This document shows positions 1 through 9,350 of a stretch of DNA of 64,000 nt, piece by piece (the first letter of the stretch is position 1; each line of letters starts with the position of its first letter). The notes under the pieces are model-generated. The model was given only the letters and a program-made list of their open reading frames with translations, was not told the DNA's origin and ran no database searches. A program made the translations under genes and the position numbers. The stretch comes from Plasmodiophora brassicae (Eukaryota; Endomyxa; Phytomyxea; Plasmodiophorida; Plasmodiophoridae), in assembly GCA_039704465.1 (NCBI GenBank), contig JASFAU010000003.1:124001-188000 (forward strand). Reading direction: 5' to 3'.

Positions 1-1380
1 GATCGACGGTTCCCAAAGTGCAGCGCCCTGGGCGACATCTGCCAGCGCGTTAAGAGCGACGGCAGCCTGTTCCCATCGTACAGCATGCAGTAAGCCGACC
101 TTGGGATGCTCGTATGCGTTCCAACGTGACCGATTCGCCGTTTTCAGGTTGACTGTGCGAGGCCATGCCGGTATCCTGCAGGTCGAGCAGACGACGGGCG
201 ACGTGCTGGATGGTCGGTGGGTCCGCGTCAACGCCATGGCCAGCTGCCAGGCCGGTCGGGCGTTCGCCCGCATACGATTGTGGACCGAAGGTGATGCCGG
301 GCAGATCCACGCTGTGCACGAGAGCCCTGAATTCGACGTCCACCGGAAACCGCGGCAGATGACCTTCACCTTGGTAAGCCTCGTCGTCCGGTCGCTCCCG
401 TTGAACGTGCTCAAACGCTCCCTGCCCAGGATGCTCTCCCGCGAACGACTCGTCGCCTGGCGTACGAGGTCGCATTCCGGTCCGCGTCCGGCGACGTTGC
501 CACGATCCTGATCGACAAGGCGGAGGCGTTCAGCGCGCCGAACCCGTGGGTGCCGCTGTCTGTGTGCCTGTGCGGCATCTGGTACGCGGTCTGGACGTGG
601 ATGTCGGTACGAAACCTGGGCAAGCGTGTCCGTGCGGGATCCAGCGACCTTCCCGTTCATGTGATCATCGTGCGGTCGTTCGTCGAGCTGGGCCACACGA
701 TCTGCCGAACGACGCACGACACGGTGATGACGCGGTTCCTGATCGCCCTGGCGCTGTACTCGGCGGCGGGTGGCGCCACGATCACCATGGCGACGACGTT
801 CTTCAACGTGCAGCTGGACCTGGACGGCAGCACGATCGGCATGCTGATGCTGGCGACGATCATGTTCGGGATCGTCGGCGCGTTGCTGTTCCAGCGCGTC
901 GGCTCCTGGATCGGGTTCTCCCGGGCCCTGGCCATGTCGTACCTGCTGTGGATCATCACGTTGGTGCTGTCGTTCATCTTGCTCCTCGATGCGTCGTCGT
1001 CCATCTGGCTGATCCTGATCGTCCCCCTGCTCGGGCTGAGCTTCGGCGGCAGCCTGACGCTGGCGCGTGCCGTGTTCGCCTCCATGATCCCGGTCAGTTT
1101 CGAGGCCGAGTACTTTGGCCTGTTCAACTTTGCGCAAGTGTCCCTGGGCTGGCTGGCCACGCTCGTATTCGCCGCCGTCAATGAGGCCACGAACTCGCTG
1201 CGCTGGGGCCTGCTCTCCCAAACCCTCATGCTCCTCATTGCGTTCGTCCTGCAAACCTCGCTCAACGAATCGCTCGTCCTGCAACGCGACCACGACCAGC
1301 GCGACGACGACGAGCACCACCCGGTCCCTATCACGACCCCGGGCGAACCGACACCCAACGGCGCGTGCACGCCGCAGTAG
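1..1380 (+). CDS. Atg22/UMF1-like MFS transporter, 3' part
   Basis: Coding exons are <1-89, 148-373 and 430-1380; introns 90-147 and 374-429 start GTAAG and end in CAG, and the frame stays open across both. The last exon encodes hydrophobic helices. The pieces GIWYAVW, then a stretch ending in ALYSAAGGATIT, and later EAEYFGLFNFAQ and FAAVNEATNSLRWGLLS, match the C-terminal half of Atg22/UMF1-type major facilitator proteins. That family is linked to vacuolar amino-acid efflux and related transport. The tail after residue LNESLVLQ is short, acidic and Pro-rich. The first two exons (for example RVKSDGSLFPSYSMQ and VHESPEFDVHRKP) are hydrophilic and do not resemble the usual Atg22 N-terminal half, so they may be a lineage-specific soluble insert. 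The true start lies upstream of the window. The family call rests on the C-terminal half only. Confidence 0.7.
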
Positions 1381-1764
1381 CGTCGGCCGCGTTTAAACCC
1401 CACCGGCGGCATCACCCCTCACTGTGATTAAAATAAGCTCGACACGACAGTGGGTCCGGACCCTGGCTTTGCAGCTTGCGACTGGCGCCCGGCAGACAAC
1501 CTACTACACCGCTCCGACGGGCGGCGGTCGGTTGCAGCTTCCGTCCACGCCGACTGGGGATGCAGCTCCCGACTGGCGCAGAGGCGGCAGAGGACCCACA
1601 CGAGGCGGCGACCGCGACGACGAACCACAAAATACGTCGCGCGCGCGCCGACCCGCCGCCCCACATTTGGAGGACCTGGGCAGGGCGCGGTTCGCCGGTG
1701 GCGGATTGTTTGGGACGGTGGTGGGCGGGGGCGGGGTCCGGCAGCGATCAGTCCGCGTGGCGTC

Positions 1765-3805
1765 ATGGTCGGTGACCTCGCGGCGTCGTTCGCCGACGAG
1801 TACCGCCCGCCGGCCATCCTGTATCGCATGCTGCACCTCCGGGCGTGCTCGAACGTCGGTCCCGAACGGGGCGCAGTTGCTGTTTGCCAGGCGCCGCTCT
1901 GACTGTGGCATCGTGTTGGGCAGCCGTCGTTTCTCCAGCGGACGCTGCGGTACGCGGCGGGCCGGCGGCGACGTACGCGATCTGTGCACGGCCTGGACCT
2001 GCTGCCGATGCGGCTGTGCACAGCGGCGAACGACGCATCCGTCAGCGCTGGCGGTCCGGTTGCCAAACGACTGGCCGTGCTGGTCCACGTCGTCCAGAAC
2101 AGGGCACCGCCGCAACGCCTGCAGGCGTTCCTGTACCAAGGGAAGCGCACCATGGACGCCGTCGACGTGCGCCTGCCCCCGGGATTCGACCCGACCGAGT
2201 CGCTGTTCCTGCAATTCTCCACGAATTTCCTCGAGCGGCAGCGCGATCCGACTCGCTGGAGCGTTCGCTTCCACGTACCCGTCATCCGGTGCGCGCCTGG
2301 GCCATTGGTCGCTCATGCACTTCATCAGGTGGTCTCCGATCGGGACGACACGGCGCGAGTCGTCCTCGACCTGTCCACGATTTCCAGCGTCGGTCCCCGC
2401 TCGATGCATAGCACGGCGACCGCGTTCTAACGTTCGTGTGCATCTGTGTCGCTACTGCAGAACTTCACGAAATGCCTGCCGCCGTCAGCCATCGACCTGC
2501 CATTGTACTCGTCGTCCATGGTATCGCGCCGGGCCGTTTCCGTTCGGCGACCCCGTCCCTGATGTCTGACTTCAGGAACGTGTCGGGTGCATGAACGTCC
2601 AGTTCGCCTGGTGGTACACGCACGAGACGCCGACGACCGGGGACCGCACGCGGCCAAGGGCGAAGGACCCGCCGGTGGCGAACGCGAAGACGACGATCAT
2701 GTACCTGTTTGGGTCGGCACGACGCTGCGAACTCGTTCGGTCCGCGAGGTGCCCCTTCTGCCCGGCCGACTGCGCTGACGCTCGTCAGCTGCTGGTCCAC
2801 CTCTGCTGTATGCATGGGCACCTGTACTACGCCAGGCGCGGTACGACATTGGTCGTGTCTCGCACGCCGTTGAGCGACGACTGGCCACCGGGGATCCCGT
2901 CGTCGCTGTCGCCGATCCTTCGCGACGATACGCCCGCGTTCTCGTTCCGCAACGGTCGCGAGATTGCGGATCGTCTGTCCAGCTACCTGTGCAAGACGCA
3001 CACGCTGTCCAGCGGGTCGCGTCTGGCCGAGCTTCTTGGTATTGGCGCGCCGACCATGAAGCCGTCCCGGCCTCGCGATGATTCGCGGCCGACCTACCGT
3101 AAATGGCCGAAGCGGAAAGCGCCCGTAAGTTGGACGGCCCCGCCGCCGCTCCCTGCGATCGTGCGACTCACTGGTCGACAGGTGCCACTGTCCGTTCCGC
3201 TCGGGAAGCGCGTCTTCTATCACGGCACCACGTTCACGCCCTGCCGGTTGCCGGACGCCAGCGTGCCCGATGACAGCGACCTGGACGTTGACGACGCCTG
3301 GGTTCGCAGTCAGTCCGATCAGGTCGGTGCACCCCTCCCCCTCCTCGTCGTTCCGGGGCGCGCGCCGCTGACCTCGGCGCCCTGCATCAGACATTGGCGC
3401 TTTTCGAGGACGTCGCTGACGACGAGAAGCGTTTCATGTCGATTTGGAATCTGTTCGTACGGCGCCATCCCCCGGGGTCGGATCGCGACCTCGACGACGC
3501 CTGCCTGCGTTTCGTTCGCGAACGTCGCTCCGAACTCGTCCAGGGGGACCTTCGGCAGGTAACCCGCGCGTGTTCGATCGTCGTGGCAAATGCCAGCGCG
3601 GCTCACGTGTCGGCGGGTCGGTCAGGCGCTCCTGTCCCACCTCATTGTGCTATGGGAATTCGGCGTCCTGTCCGAGCACGCCATCGACGGCATCGTCGCA
3701 GCGTTCGATGATGATGGCCCCGACCCTGGAACACCCGTCCCGGGCGTCACCGCGCCGCCTCCCGAGGATACCACGCGGCGGATCGATTCCCGCCCTGCTA
3801 TTTAA
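1765..3805 (+). CDS. SUZ12: SUZ12-like Polycomb PRC2 subunit (VEFS box)
   Basis: Exons 1765-1854, 1924-2388, 2461-2520, 2576-3322, 3391-3558 and 3626-3805 join in frame to about 569 residues. SUZ12 is the scaffold subunit of PRC2, the histone H3K27 methyltransferase. Visible family marks: an N-terminal stretch around PSFLQRTLRY like the SUZ12 block before its long middle region; a C2H2 zinc finger (Cys264, Cys267, His280, His285 by my numbering); and a C-terminal VEFS box from FYHGTTFTPCRLPD through WVRSQSDQ and EKRFMSIWNLFVRRH to ALLSHLIVLWEFG, spread over the last three exons. All five introns are phase 0. Donors are mostly the weak form GTCGGT. The start is the first Met before the conserved block; an upstream exon is possible. 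It ends 38 nt before the convergent protease gene. The VEFS box makes the family call strong. Confidence 0.88.
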
Positions 3806-3843
3806 TATTCACCTAAACCGGCGGTTCATTGTGCAGCATTCGC

Positions 3844-4773
3844 CTATCGGGGCACCTGGACGACGACGTCGTCTGGAGGTGGGATGGCCACCCGGGTGAT
3901 GGCGTGCAGGGTCTGCCACAGGTAGACGGCGCACCATACGACGATGGCGATCGGGACGACGAGCAGGACGGGGGCGTACGGCCACGCGTCCGTTACTTGC
4001 GGGGCGATGGACACCGTCAGGACGTAGTCGTACAGGGCGTGCAGGCCGACCTGCCTCCAGATGCCGCGCGGCGTCACGATCCAGGCGTGACGGCCCGCCT
4101 GGACCCGGTCGGCGATCGCCTTGCCGGACATGGCCGCGAACGACAGATGCAGCGGGAACGACAGGATCCGAAGGACGATGGTCAGGCCGGCCACGACCAG
4201 GCCGCCGGTGGTGGCCGACCCGACCGCGTACTCGAGGTCCTCGAAGGTCAGGAAGCCGAGCGCGCTGAACACGGCCAAGACGATGATGTCCGACGCGAGT
4301 AACGGCGGCGGTTGCGGCGATCGTCCGTTGTGCATTGTGATGGCCAGGCTGGTCAGCCACCACTTGTAGAGCTCCTCGACGACGCCAGGTGTGATGCCCG
4401 CGTTGACGACCTGCCCGGCTAGGTAGGCGCCCAGCGGCGCGTGCTCCAGGTCGCCGAAGACGGCCGGGACCAGCAGGTACATGAGCAGGAGCTCCGGGAC
4501 CAGTGGGATAATGACAAAGAGGAACCCGCGCCAGAACGAGACCTTCAGCGTCAGCGGATCCGGGATTCGCACGTCGGCGCCGTTCGGTCGGTCGCGCGCG
4601 CGTCGCGCCCAGGTGAAGATGACGGCGGCAGGGACGAACGCCAGGGCGAAGACGACAATCAGGAGAGGCAACCCGACGGCCAGCGCGATCAGCACCAGGA
4701 GAGCGCCCAGCGTGATCGCCAGCGTGACCACGCATGACTTGGCGCAGACGCGATCGTCGCGTGCCGGCTCCAT
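3844..4773 (-). CDS. PrsW-like intramembrane protease
   Basis: A single uninterrupted frame of 309 residues, unusual here because most neighbours have several introns. It is very hydrophobic, with about eight predicted helices. The PrsW/CAAX-protease-like motif set is present in order: VVEELYKWW (the Glu-Glu-x-x-Lys motif, about residue 132), ALGFLTFEDLEYA (Gly-Phe...Glu...Tyr), FPLHLSFAAMSG (membrane His), and LHALYDY (second His plus Asp/Asn position). PrsW proteins are polytopic proteases; in bacteria they cleave anti-sigma factors. The eukaryotic substrate cannot be told from sequence. The N-terminus carries two or three helices before a short basic loop; the C-terminus is a short hydrophilic tail. 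Convergent with the SUZ12 gene. The motifs are clear; the protease activity is inferred. Confidence 0.75.
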   Translation of the reverse strand: MEPARDDRVCAKSCVVTLAITLGALLVLIALAVGLPLLIVVFALAFVPAAVIFTWARRARDRPNGADVRIPDPLTLKVSFWRGFLFVIIPLVPELLLMYLLVPAVFGDLEHAPLGAYLAGQVVNAGITPGVVEELYKWWLTSLAITMHNGRSPQPPPLLASDIIVLAVFSALGFLTFEDLEYAVGSATTGGLVVAGLTIVLRILSFPLHLSFAAMSGKAIADRVQAGRHAWIVTPRGIWRQVGLHALYDYVLTVSIAPQVTDAWPYAPVLLVVPIAIVVWCAVYLWQTLHAITRVAIPPPDDVVVQVPR

Positions 4774-4924
4774 ACGTACAGGCGTGCACGTGCACGGCCC
4801 CTGACACTACAACAACGCACCGACCTCCTGTTGCAGCCCCGGCCGCTGACGCCAGGCGCAGGGCAGCGCTCCGACATGAGGACGCGCCATTAACCTGTGC
4901 AGCGCGATACGGGTAACATGGCAG

Positions 4925-5078
4925 GGCGGGCGAGCTGCAGCGCCGGAGTTGGGTCATCCGTTCTCACTGGACTGGCGGGCGAGCTGCAGGCCTGCAGCGC
5001 CGGAGTTGGGTCATCCATCTCACTGGACTGGCGGGCGAGCTGCAGGCCTGCAGCGCCGGAGTTGGGTCTCACTGGACA
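4925..5078. repeat. Short tandem repeat, three units of 49/56/49 bp
   Basis: Three consecutive near-identical units begin GGCGGGCGAGCTGCAG at 4925, 4974 and 5030. The first lacks a 7-bp GCCTGCA-type insertion and the third lacks a 7-bp block near its end, so unit lengths differ and reading frames are not kept. It is probably non-coding. It sits upstream of the small gene starting at 5126 and could lie in its promoter or 5' UTR. Confidence 0.9.
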
Positions 5079-5125
5079 GGCGGACGTGCTGCCGCTGGTG
5101 CGACGGGTCAGTTGGGATTTTGGCG

Positions 5126-5713
5126 ATGTGGCGCAGCGGCGTGATGGCGGTCGGGCCGGGGTCGCTCGTCCTGGTCCGATCCGAGGGCGCGCCGGCGCCT
5201 GCGGGTGTGAAGCCGGCGCCGCCGCGCGACGACGGCGTGGCGCCGCTGGCGCGCGGCGTCGTGTTCCGTGCGGCGCCGGACGTGGCCGCGAAAACGCTGC
5301 GGCACCTGCGCCCGTACGTCGAGGAGGACGCACGGGATCATCGCGTGACACCCTGTACGGACGCGCGGCTGCGTCGTTTCGCGTCGGTCCCTGATTGCCA
5401 GCGACAGTCGAAGTGTTCGTTGCGTTTCAACCCGATTTTGAGCTGCTGGACCTATCCGGTTAGGCGCGTGTCGATCGTGGTTTGGTTGCGCAAGTGTGAT
5501 GTCGTGTTTCCAACAGACAAGGCGCAAGTCGGAGCGCTGGTTCGTATGTGGAACGCGCTGCCAGCATCGGCGCGGCAGTGGTACGGTGCCGAGCGGCATC
5601 GCCTGGCCACAGCGACGGTCGATCGCGCACCGACGAAATCGAGGCCTGCGAAACCGGGTCGGATCTGGACCGAAACGTTTGATGAAACGACGGGGACGTG
5701 GAGGGCTGTCTGA
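5126..5713 (+). CDS. Small uncharacterised protein
   Basis: Open frame of 195 residues from the Met at 5126 (a second Met follows at 5144), beginning just after the tandem repeat. I do not recognise it. The first half is Arg/Pro/Ala-rich (VKPAPPRDDGVAPL); the second half is more regular, with an aromatic stretch (FNPILSCWTYPVRRVSIVVWL), then RMWNALPASARQWYGAERHRLA, which looks helical, and a C-terminus GRIWTETFDETTGTW. A possible short intron inside the frame near 5390-5405 cannot be excluded. It ends 41 nt before the 3' end of NSF on the other strand. Codon use and the amphipathic segments make coding likely, but no function can be assigned. Confidence 0.45.
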   Translation: MWRSGVMAVGPGSLVLVRSEGAPAPAGVKPAPPRDDGVAPLARGVVFRAAPDVAAKTLRHLRPYVEEDARDHRVTPCTDARLRRFASVPDCQRQSKCSLRFNPILSCWTYPVRRVSIVVWLRKCDVVFPTDKAQVGALVRMWNALPASARQWYGAERHRLATATVDRAPTKSRPAKPGRIWTETFDETTGTWRAV

Positions 5714-5754
5714 CGATCTCGTTTAGAATTACAATATAGTGGGCAGGGGGCGTC

Positions 5755-8096
5755 CTACAGGCCGTTGAGGATGGGCGGCGACGCTGCGACGGCCCGCGTC
5801 AGCGTACACGTCTGCAGGCCGTGTGCGAAGTTGTCGTATGTCAGGACGCCGTTGCCGGCCTGCAGCGCCATCTCAATGACGAGGAGCAGCGTCTTGATGC
5901 CGATCGGGTAGTGCATCGACGATATGACGCGGGTGGCGTCGGCCTCGTTGACCCGGACCTTCATCTCCTGGAAGACGCGCAGGACCTCCTCGCCGTACTG
6001 GATCTGTGGCACGGCCAACCGCGAGTCGAACACTTGGTCGAACTGCATTTCCTTCATGACGTCGCTGTTGCTCGTCGTGCCGATGATCAGCAGGCGGCGC
6101 TTCTCGCTGGGCGGCTGCTTCTTGATCAGGACCAGCAGCGCCTGCAGGACCGTGTTCGAGAAGCGCGGCCCGATACGCGTGTAATCCAGCAGCCGCTCGA
6201 TGTTGTCGAGGATGATGATGCTGACCGGCGACTTGTACGCGTCCCGGAACACCTTCAGGATCCGCGACACCTTCTCGTTTTCCGACAGGCCGACAAAGTC
6301 GTCGGGCGTGATCAGCTTGATGAACGGCACGCCGCTCTCCATCGCCAGCTGGGCGGCAATCGCCGTCTTCCCACATCCAATCTCGCCATGCAGCAACAGC
6401 GATAGCAGCGGCGTCTGCTCCGAGTTCTTGATCTGGTTGATGAAGCTCCGACCTGCCGATACGTGTCAGGCAACCCTAAAGCGACGCGCACAGGACCCGC
6501 ATACAATCTTCCAGGATCTTGTCGAACGGTGGACCGTAGTTGACGAGACCGTTGCGGACGCAAGCCCGAAGTTCATCTTCAGACACGCCGAACGCCGGCA
6601 CGACCTCCAGAAGCGCTTGCTCGAAGTGCGCCATCTTCACGAGGACGTCGCTGGTGCTGCGCACCGCGACCGAGTCGGCCGACTTGATGTCCACGTTGCC
6701 GTACAGCGCGAACGACGTCGCGCTCTTGACAAGCCCAGCGATCTCGGCGCCGCTGAAGTTCTTCGTCTTTGCGGCAAGGACGCGCAGGTCGACGTCGGGG
6801 TCCAGGCACCCGGAATCGCGCATCGCCTTCGTATGGATCATCAAGATGTCGTGGCGGCCGTTCTCGTCGGGCAGCCCGATTTCGACATGCACCTCAAGAC
6901 GCCCAGGTCGCAGCAGCGCTTCGTCGATCATGTCCTTCCGGTTCGTCATCCCGATGACGAGGATGTTGTTCAACGAGTTGACACCGTCGATCTTGCTGAG
7001 CAGCTGGTTGACGACCGTGTCGTGGACGCCGGTCGACGACCCCGTCGAACCGCGCTGCTTGCAGATCGCATCGATCTCGTCGAATATGATGATGTGCAGG
7101 TCGGCGTGTTCCCCGTTCTGCGCATAGTCCGCCTCGGCGTCTTCGAACAGCTTCCGAATGTTCTCCTCGGACGCGCCCACGAACTTGTTCAGGATCTCGG
7201 GACCGTTGACGACCTTCGGTTCGCGCCCGTGCAGCATCTTGCCGATCTGCCTGGCGATGAGCGTCTTGCCCGTACCGGGCGGCCCATGAAGAAGCATGCC
7301 GCGAACGTGCGAAATGCCCAGCTTCTGAATCACATCAGGCGGGAACGTTCGGGACGCGAACGCCCGCCGGAAGATCTGCCCAAACTCTTCGTCCAGACCG
7401 CCGATGCCCATGTCGGCGAACTTGAACGACGGGCGGAGAATGTTGCTGCGAGCCTGAGCGCGGCTCTTCTGCAGCGTGATCAGCGTATCCCGTTTCGTCG
7501 TCTCGAACGACACCATCGTCGTGCCTTTCAGGATGACGCCGCGCGGCGGCGCCATCGACTTGGCGCCGCCGATCTCCGCGATTTCCAGGTGGAGAACGGT
7601 CACCTTGATGCTGGTCCCCTGGTAGTCGATGGCCAGCGCCTGGCCGACGCTCCAGATCATGTACGACAGCTTGTCGTGGAAGTGCTGGACCAGAGCGTCC
7701 TCGTCAAGCGTGGATTTCGCTTTCGATATGGGCGATATCTCGAACTGCAGTACGGCCAGGTTCATGTTGACGTTGTCGGGGACGTTCAGCGGTTTCGCTT
7801 GCAACGTCCCCGGAATCGACACCCTTGTCGCAGCACGTTGTAGCGCGTTCATGCCAATGTTCCCGGGCTCGATCTGGTCCAGAATCCTACACACGACGAT
7901 AAGGGTTTGGCGAACGTGCACACCGATCCGGGGCGTACTTGATTTCGTATACAATGTCGTCGTTCAGGATGACGAACGCGCCTCCTTGATAGGCTGGGAC
8001 GACCAAGGCGGCCGAGCTCGGGTGCACGTACACGGCGTTCGTGAAGACATACTGGTTACCGGGCACGTTCGCCACTTGGAGTGTCGTGGACGTCAT
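5755..8096 (-). CDS. NSF: NSF/Sec18-type AAA+ ATPase
   Basis: Exons (minus strand) 8096-7924, 7886-6505 and 6452-5755 give 750 residues, close to the usual 740-760 for NSF. The hexamer disassembles SNARE complexes with alpha-SNAP after membrane fusion. Domains: N-domain about 1-200; D1 with Walker A GPPGTGKT near residue 259, Walker B IIIFDEIDAI, the sensor region MTNRKDMIDEALLRPGR; D2 with a divergent P-loop GEIGCGKT near 540 and IIILDNIERLLDY. D2 of NSF is the low-activity, hexamer-forming ring, which fits the relaxed motif. The D1-D2 junction is restored exactly by a 52-nt intron (6453-6504, GTATGC..CAG). The first intron (7887-7923) is only 37 nt. An in-frame upstream Met at 8171 exists; 8096 was chosen because the conserved N-domain begins there. 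Confidence 0.93.
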
Positions 8097-8160
8097 GCTG
8101 CCGCCGATGGCCCAGCCGACCCAGGACGCCAACCCAGCTGCACTGCGACCCACTTTGAGC

Positions 8161-8541
8161 TCAACGTCCACTTCGGATCAGACGACGGCCCTGGGGCAAC
8201 GTGCAACGCGCACAAAAAAGCCCGACCAAAAATGTACCGTCGCTGCCGACGCCTGGTCCAGTGTTGGAAACGACACGGTAAACATCCAACACCACGTTTA
8301 CGACGACCCCGCGCGGCATTAGGGTGTTATCGTCGGAACTGGGCATAGTCGGCATTGAACCCAGGGTAAATCCTTTATGTCTTGGCGCCAGGTAACCGCT
8401 GGCAACCGGAACCATACCCAACCGATTCATCGGGGGACGCGGGGTGACAGCGATAGCATAAAAATACGGTGGAACGTGTAACTTCAGCGGCACGTGTTCA
8501 ACAAATACGGGACCATGTCCACCGACCACCAGTCCGCGCAC
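8161..8541 (-). other. Possible small ORF upstream of NSF
   Basis: A 126-codon open frame on the NSF strand, in a different frame from the NSF N-terminus, with a Val-rich centre (VVVNVVLDVYRVVSNTGPG). No domain is recognised and no splice signals tie it to NSF. It may only be the 5' flank of NSF. It is listed so this stretch is not left blank. The remaining bases up to the tRNA show nothing I can support. Confidence 0.15.
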
Positions 8542-8811
8542 GTGCCATTCAACACCGCGCTCTCAAGGTCGGATGCAGCGAAATCCCGGCGACCCTAGGA
8601 CCTAGGCGTCCTGCAGGGAAACCCAGGTCGGCGGCGACCGGGTACCCGTTGCTCCGAATCTGAATGTTCTTCGGCGTTCGAGGTCGCGATGCGCGATGTG
8701 CTTGGGACGCGGTGTACAATCCTACCGCGGTTGTTGTGAGTTAATCGAGGCCATGCTTGCTAGCATTCAATTCACTTAGGCACCATCTGGAACCGGAAAA
8801 AACGTCAAGTG

Positions 8812-8883
8812 CGCTTGGTAGCTCAGTAGGAAGAGCGATGGGCCCATAACCCATAGGTCCCACGATCGAAGCGTGGCCGAGCG
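8812..8883 (+). tRNA. Initiator tRNA-Met (CAT)
   Basis: A 72-nt cloverleaf can be drawn by hand: acceptor CGCTTGG/CCGAGCG with one T:G wobble, D stem GCTC/GAGC, anticodon stem ATGGG/CCCAT with loop CCCATAA (anticodon CAT), variable AGGTC, T stem CCACG/CGTGG with loop ATCGAAG. Initiator marks are the three consecutive G:C pairs of the anticodon stem, C rather than T at position 33, and A at position 54. The first pair is C:G, not the A:T usual in eukaryotic initiators. No intron. Confidence 0.9.
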
Positions 8884-8887
8884 ATTA

Positions 8888-8903
8888 TTTTTCCGCTTTT
8901 TTT
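8888..8903 (+). terminator. RNA polymerase III T-run terminators
   Basis: Runs of five T (8888-8892) and seven T (8897-8903) follow the tRNA 3' end by 4 nt, as expected for Pol III termination. The T5 run is the likely primary stop and T7 a backup. Confidence 0.8.
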
Positions 8904-9350
8904 GCACCGTCGCCCTGGAGGCTGGACTCAGAAGCGGGCAGTATATTTATCACTTTAGCTCGAATCGGCCCTGCACTTTGATCACCGGTTGCGCACATCG
9001 ATACCAGTGGTAAGCTCGAGTCAGAATCATTACCAGGGCCGCCTACCGGCGCAGGCTTTTCGCGTCGCTCTCGCTTAACGCAACGCCCCGCACAGCGCTG
9101 AATGCAAGCACGAGCCGGGCGGCGACCTTGCCAACGTCTCTTACGCCACCCGAGGAAAAACGTTGACGGCAGTAAATAATAGTGATTGACAGCTGAGGTA
9201 GATATGTACATAGCTGTCAGGACATGCAGTGCGTGCGACGGGTCAACTCGCGCAAAATACCAACAATTGCGAGAGCATGGGAATAATTCGGAAAAGTGCG
9301 CCAGTCAAAAACCCAGCATTTCGCTTTCTTCGAAGTAGGTGTCAGTGATC
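8904..9350. other. Spacer before the polymerase family array
   Basis: About 450 nt of more AT-rich sequence than its surroundings. No convincing gene; only a short minus-strand frame. It must contain the promoter of P1, but no clear TATA box was found. Confidence 0.5.

Noticed and set aside
6200..7843. A 547-codon plus-strand open frame
   Set aside because: It lies exactly antisense to the NSF coding exons; GC-rich codon bias keeps the opposite strand open. No domain resemblance.
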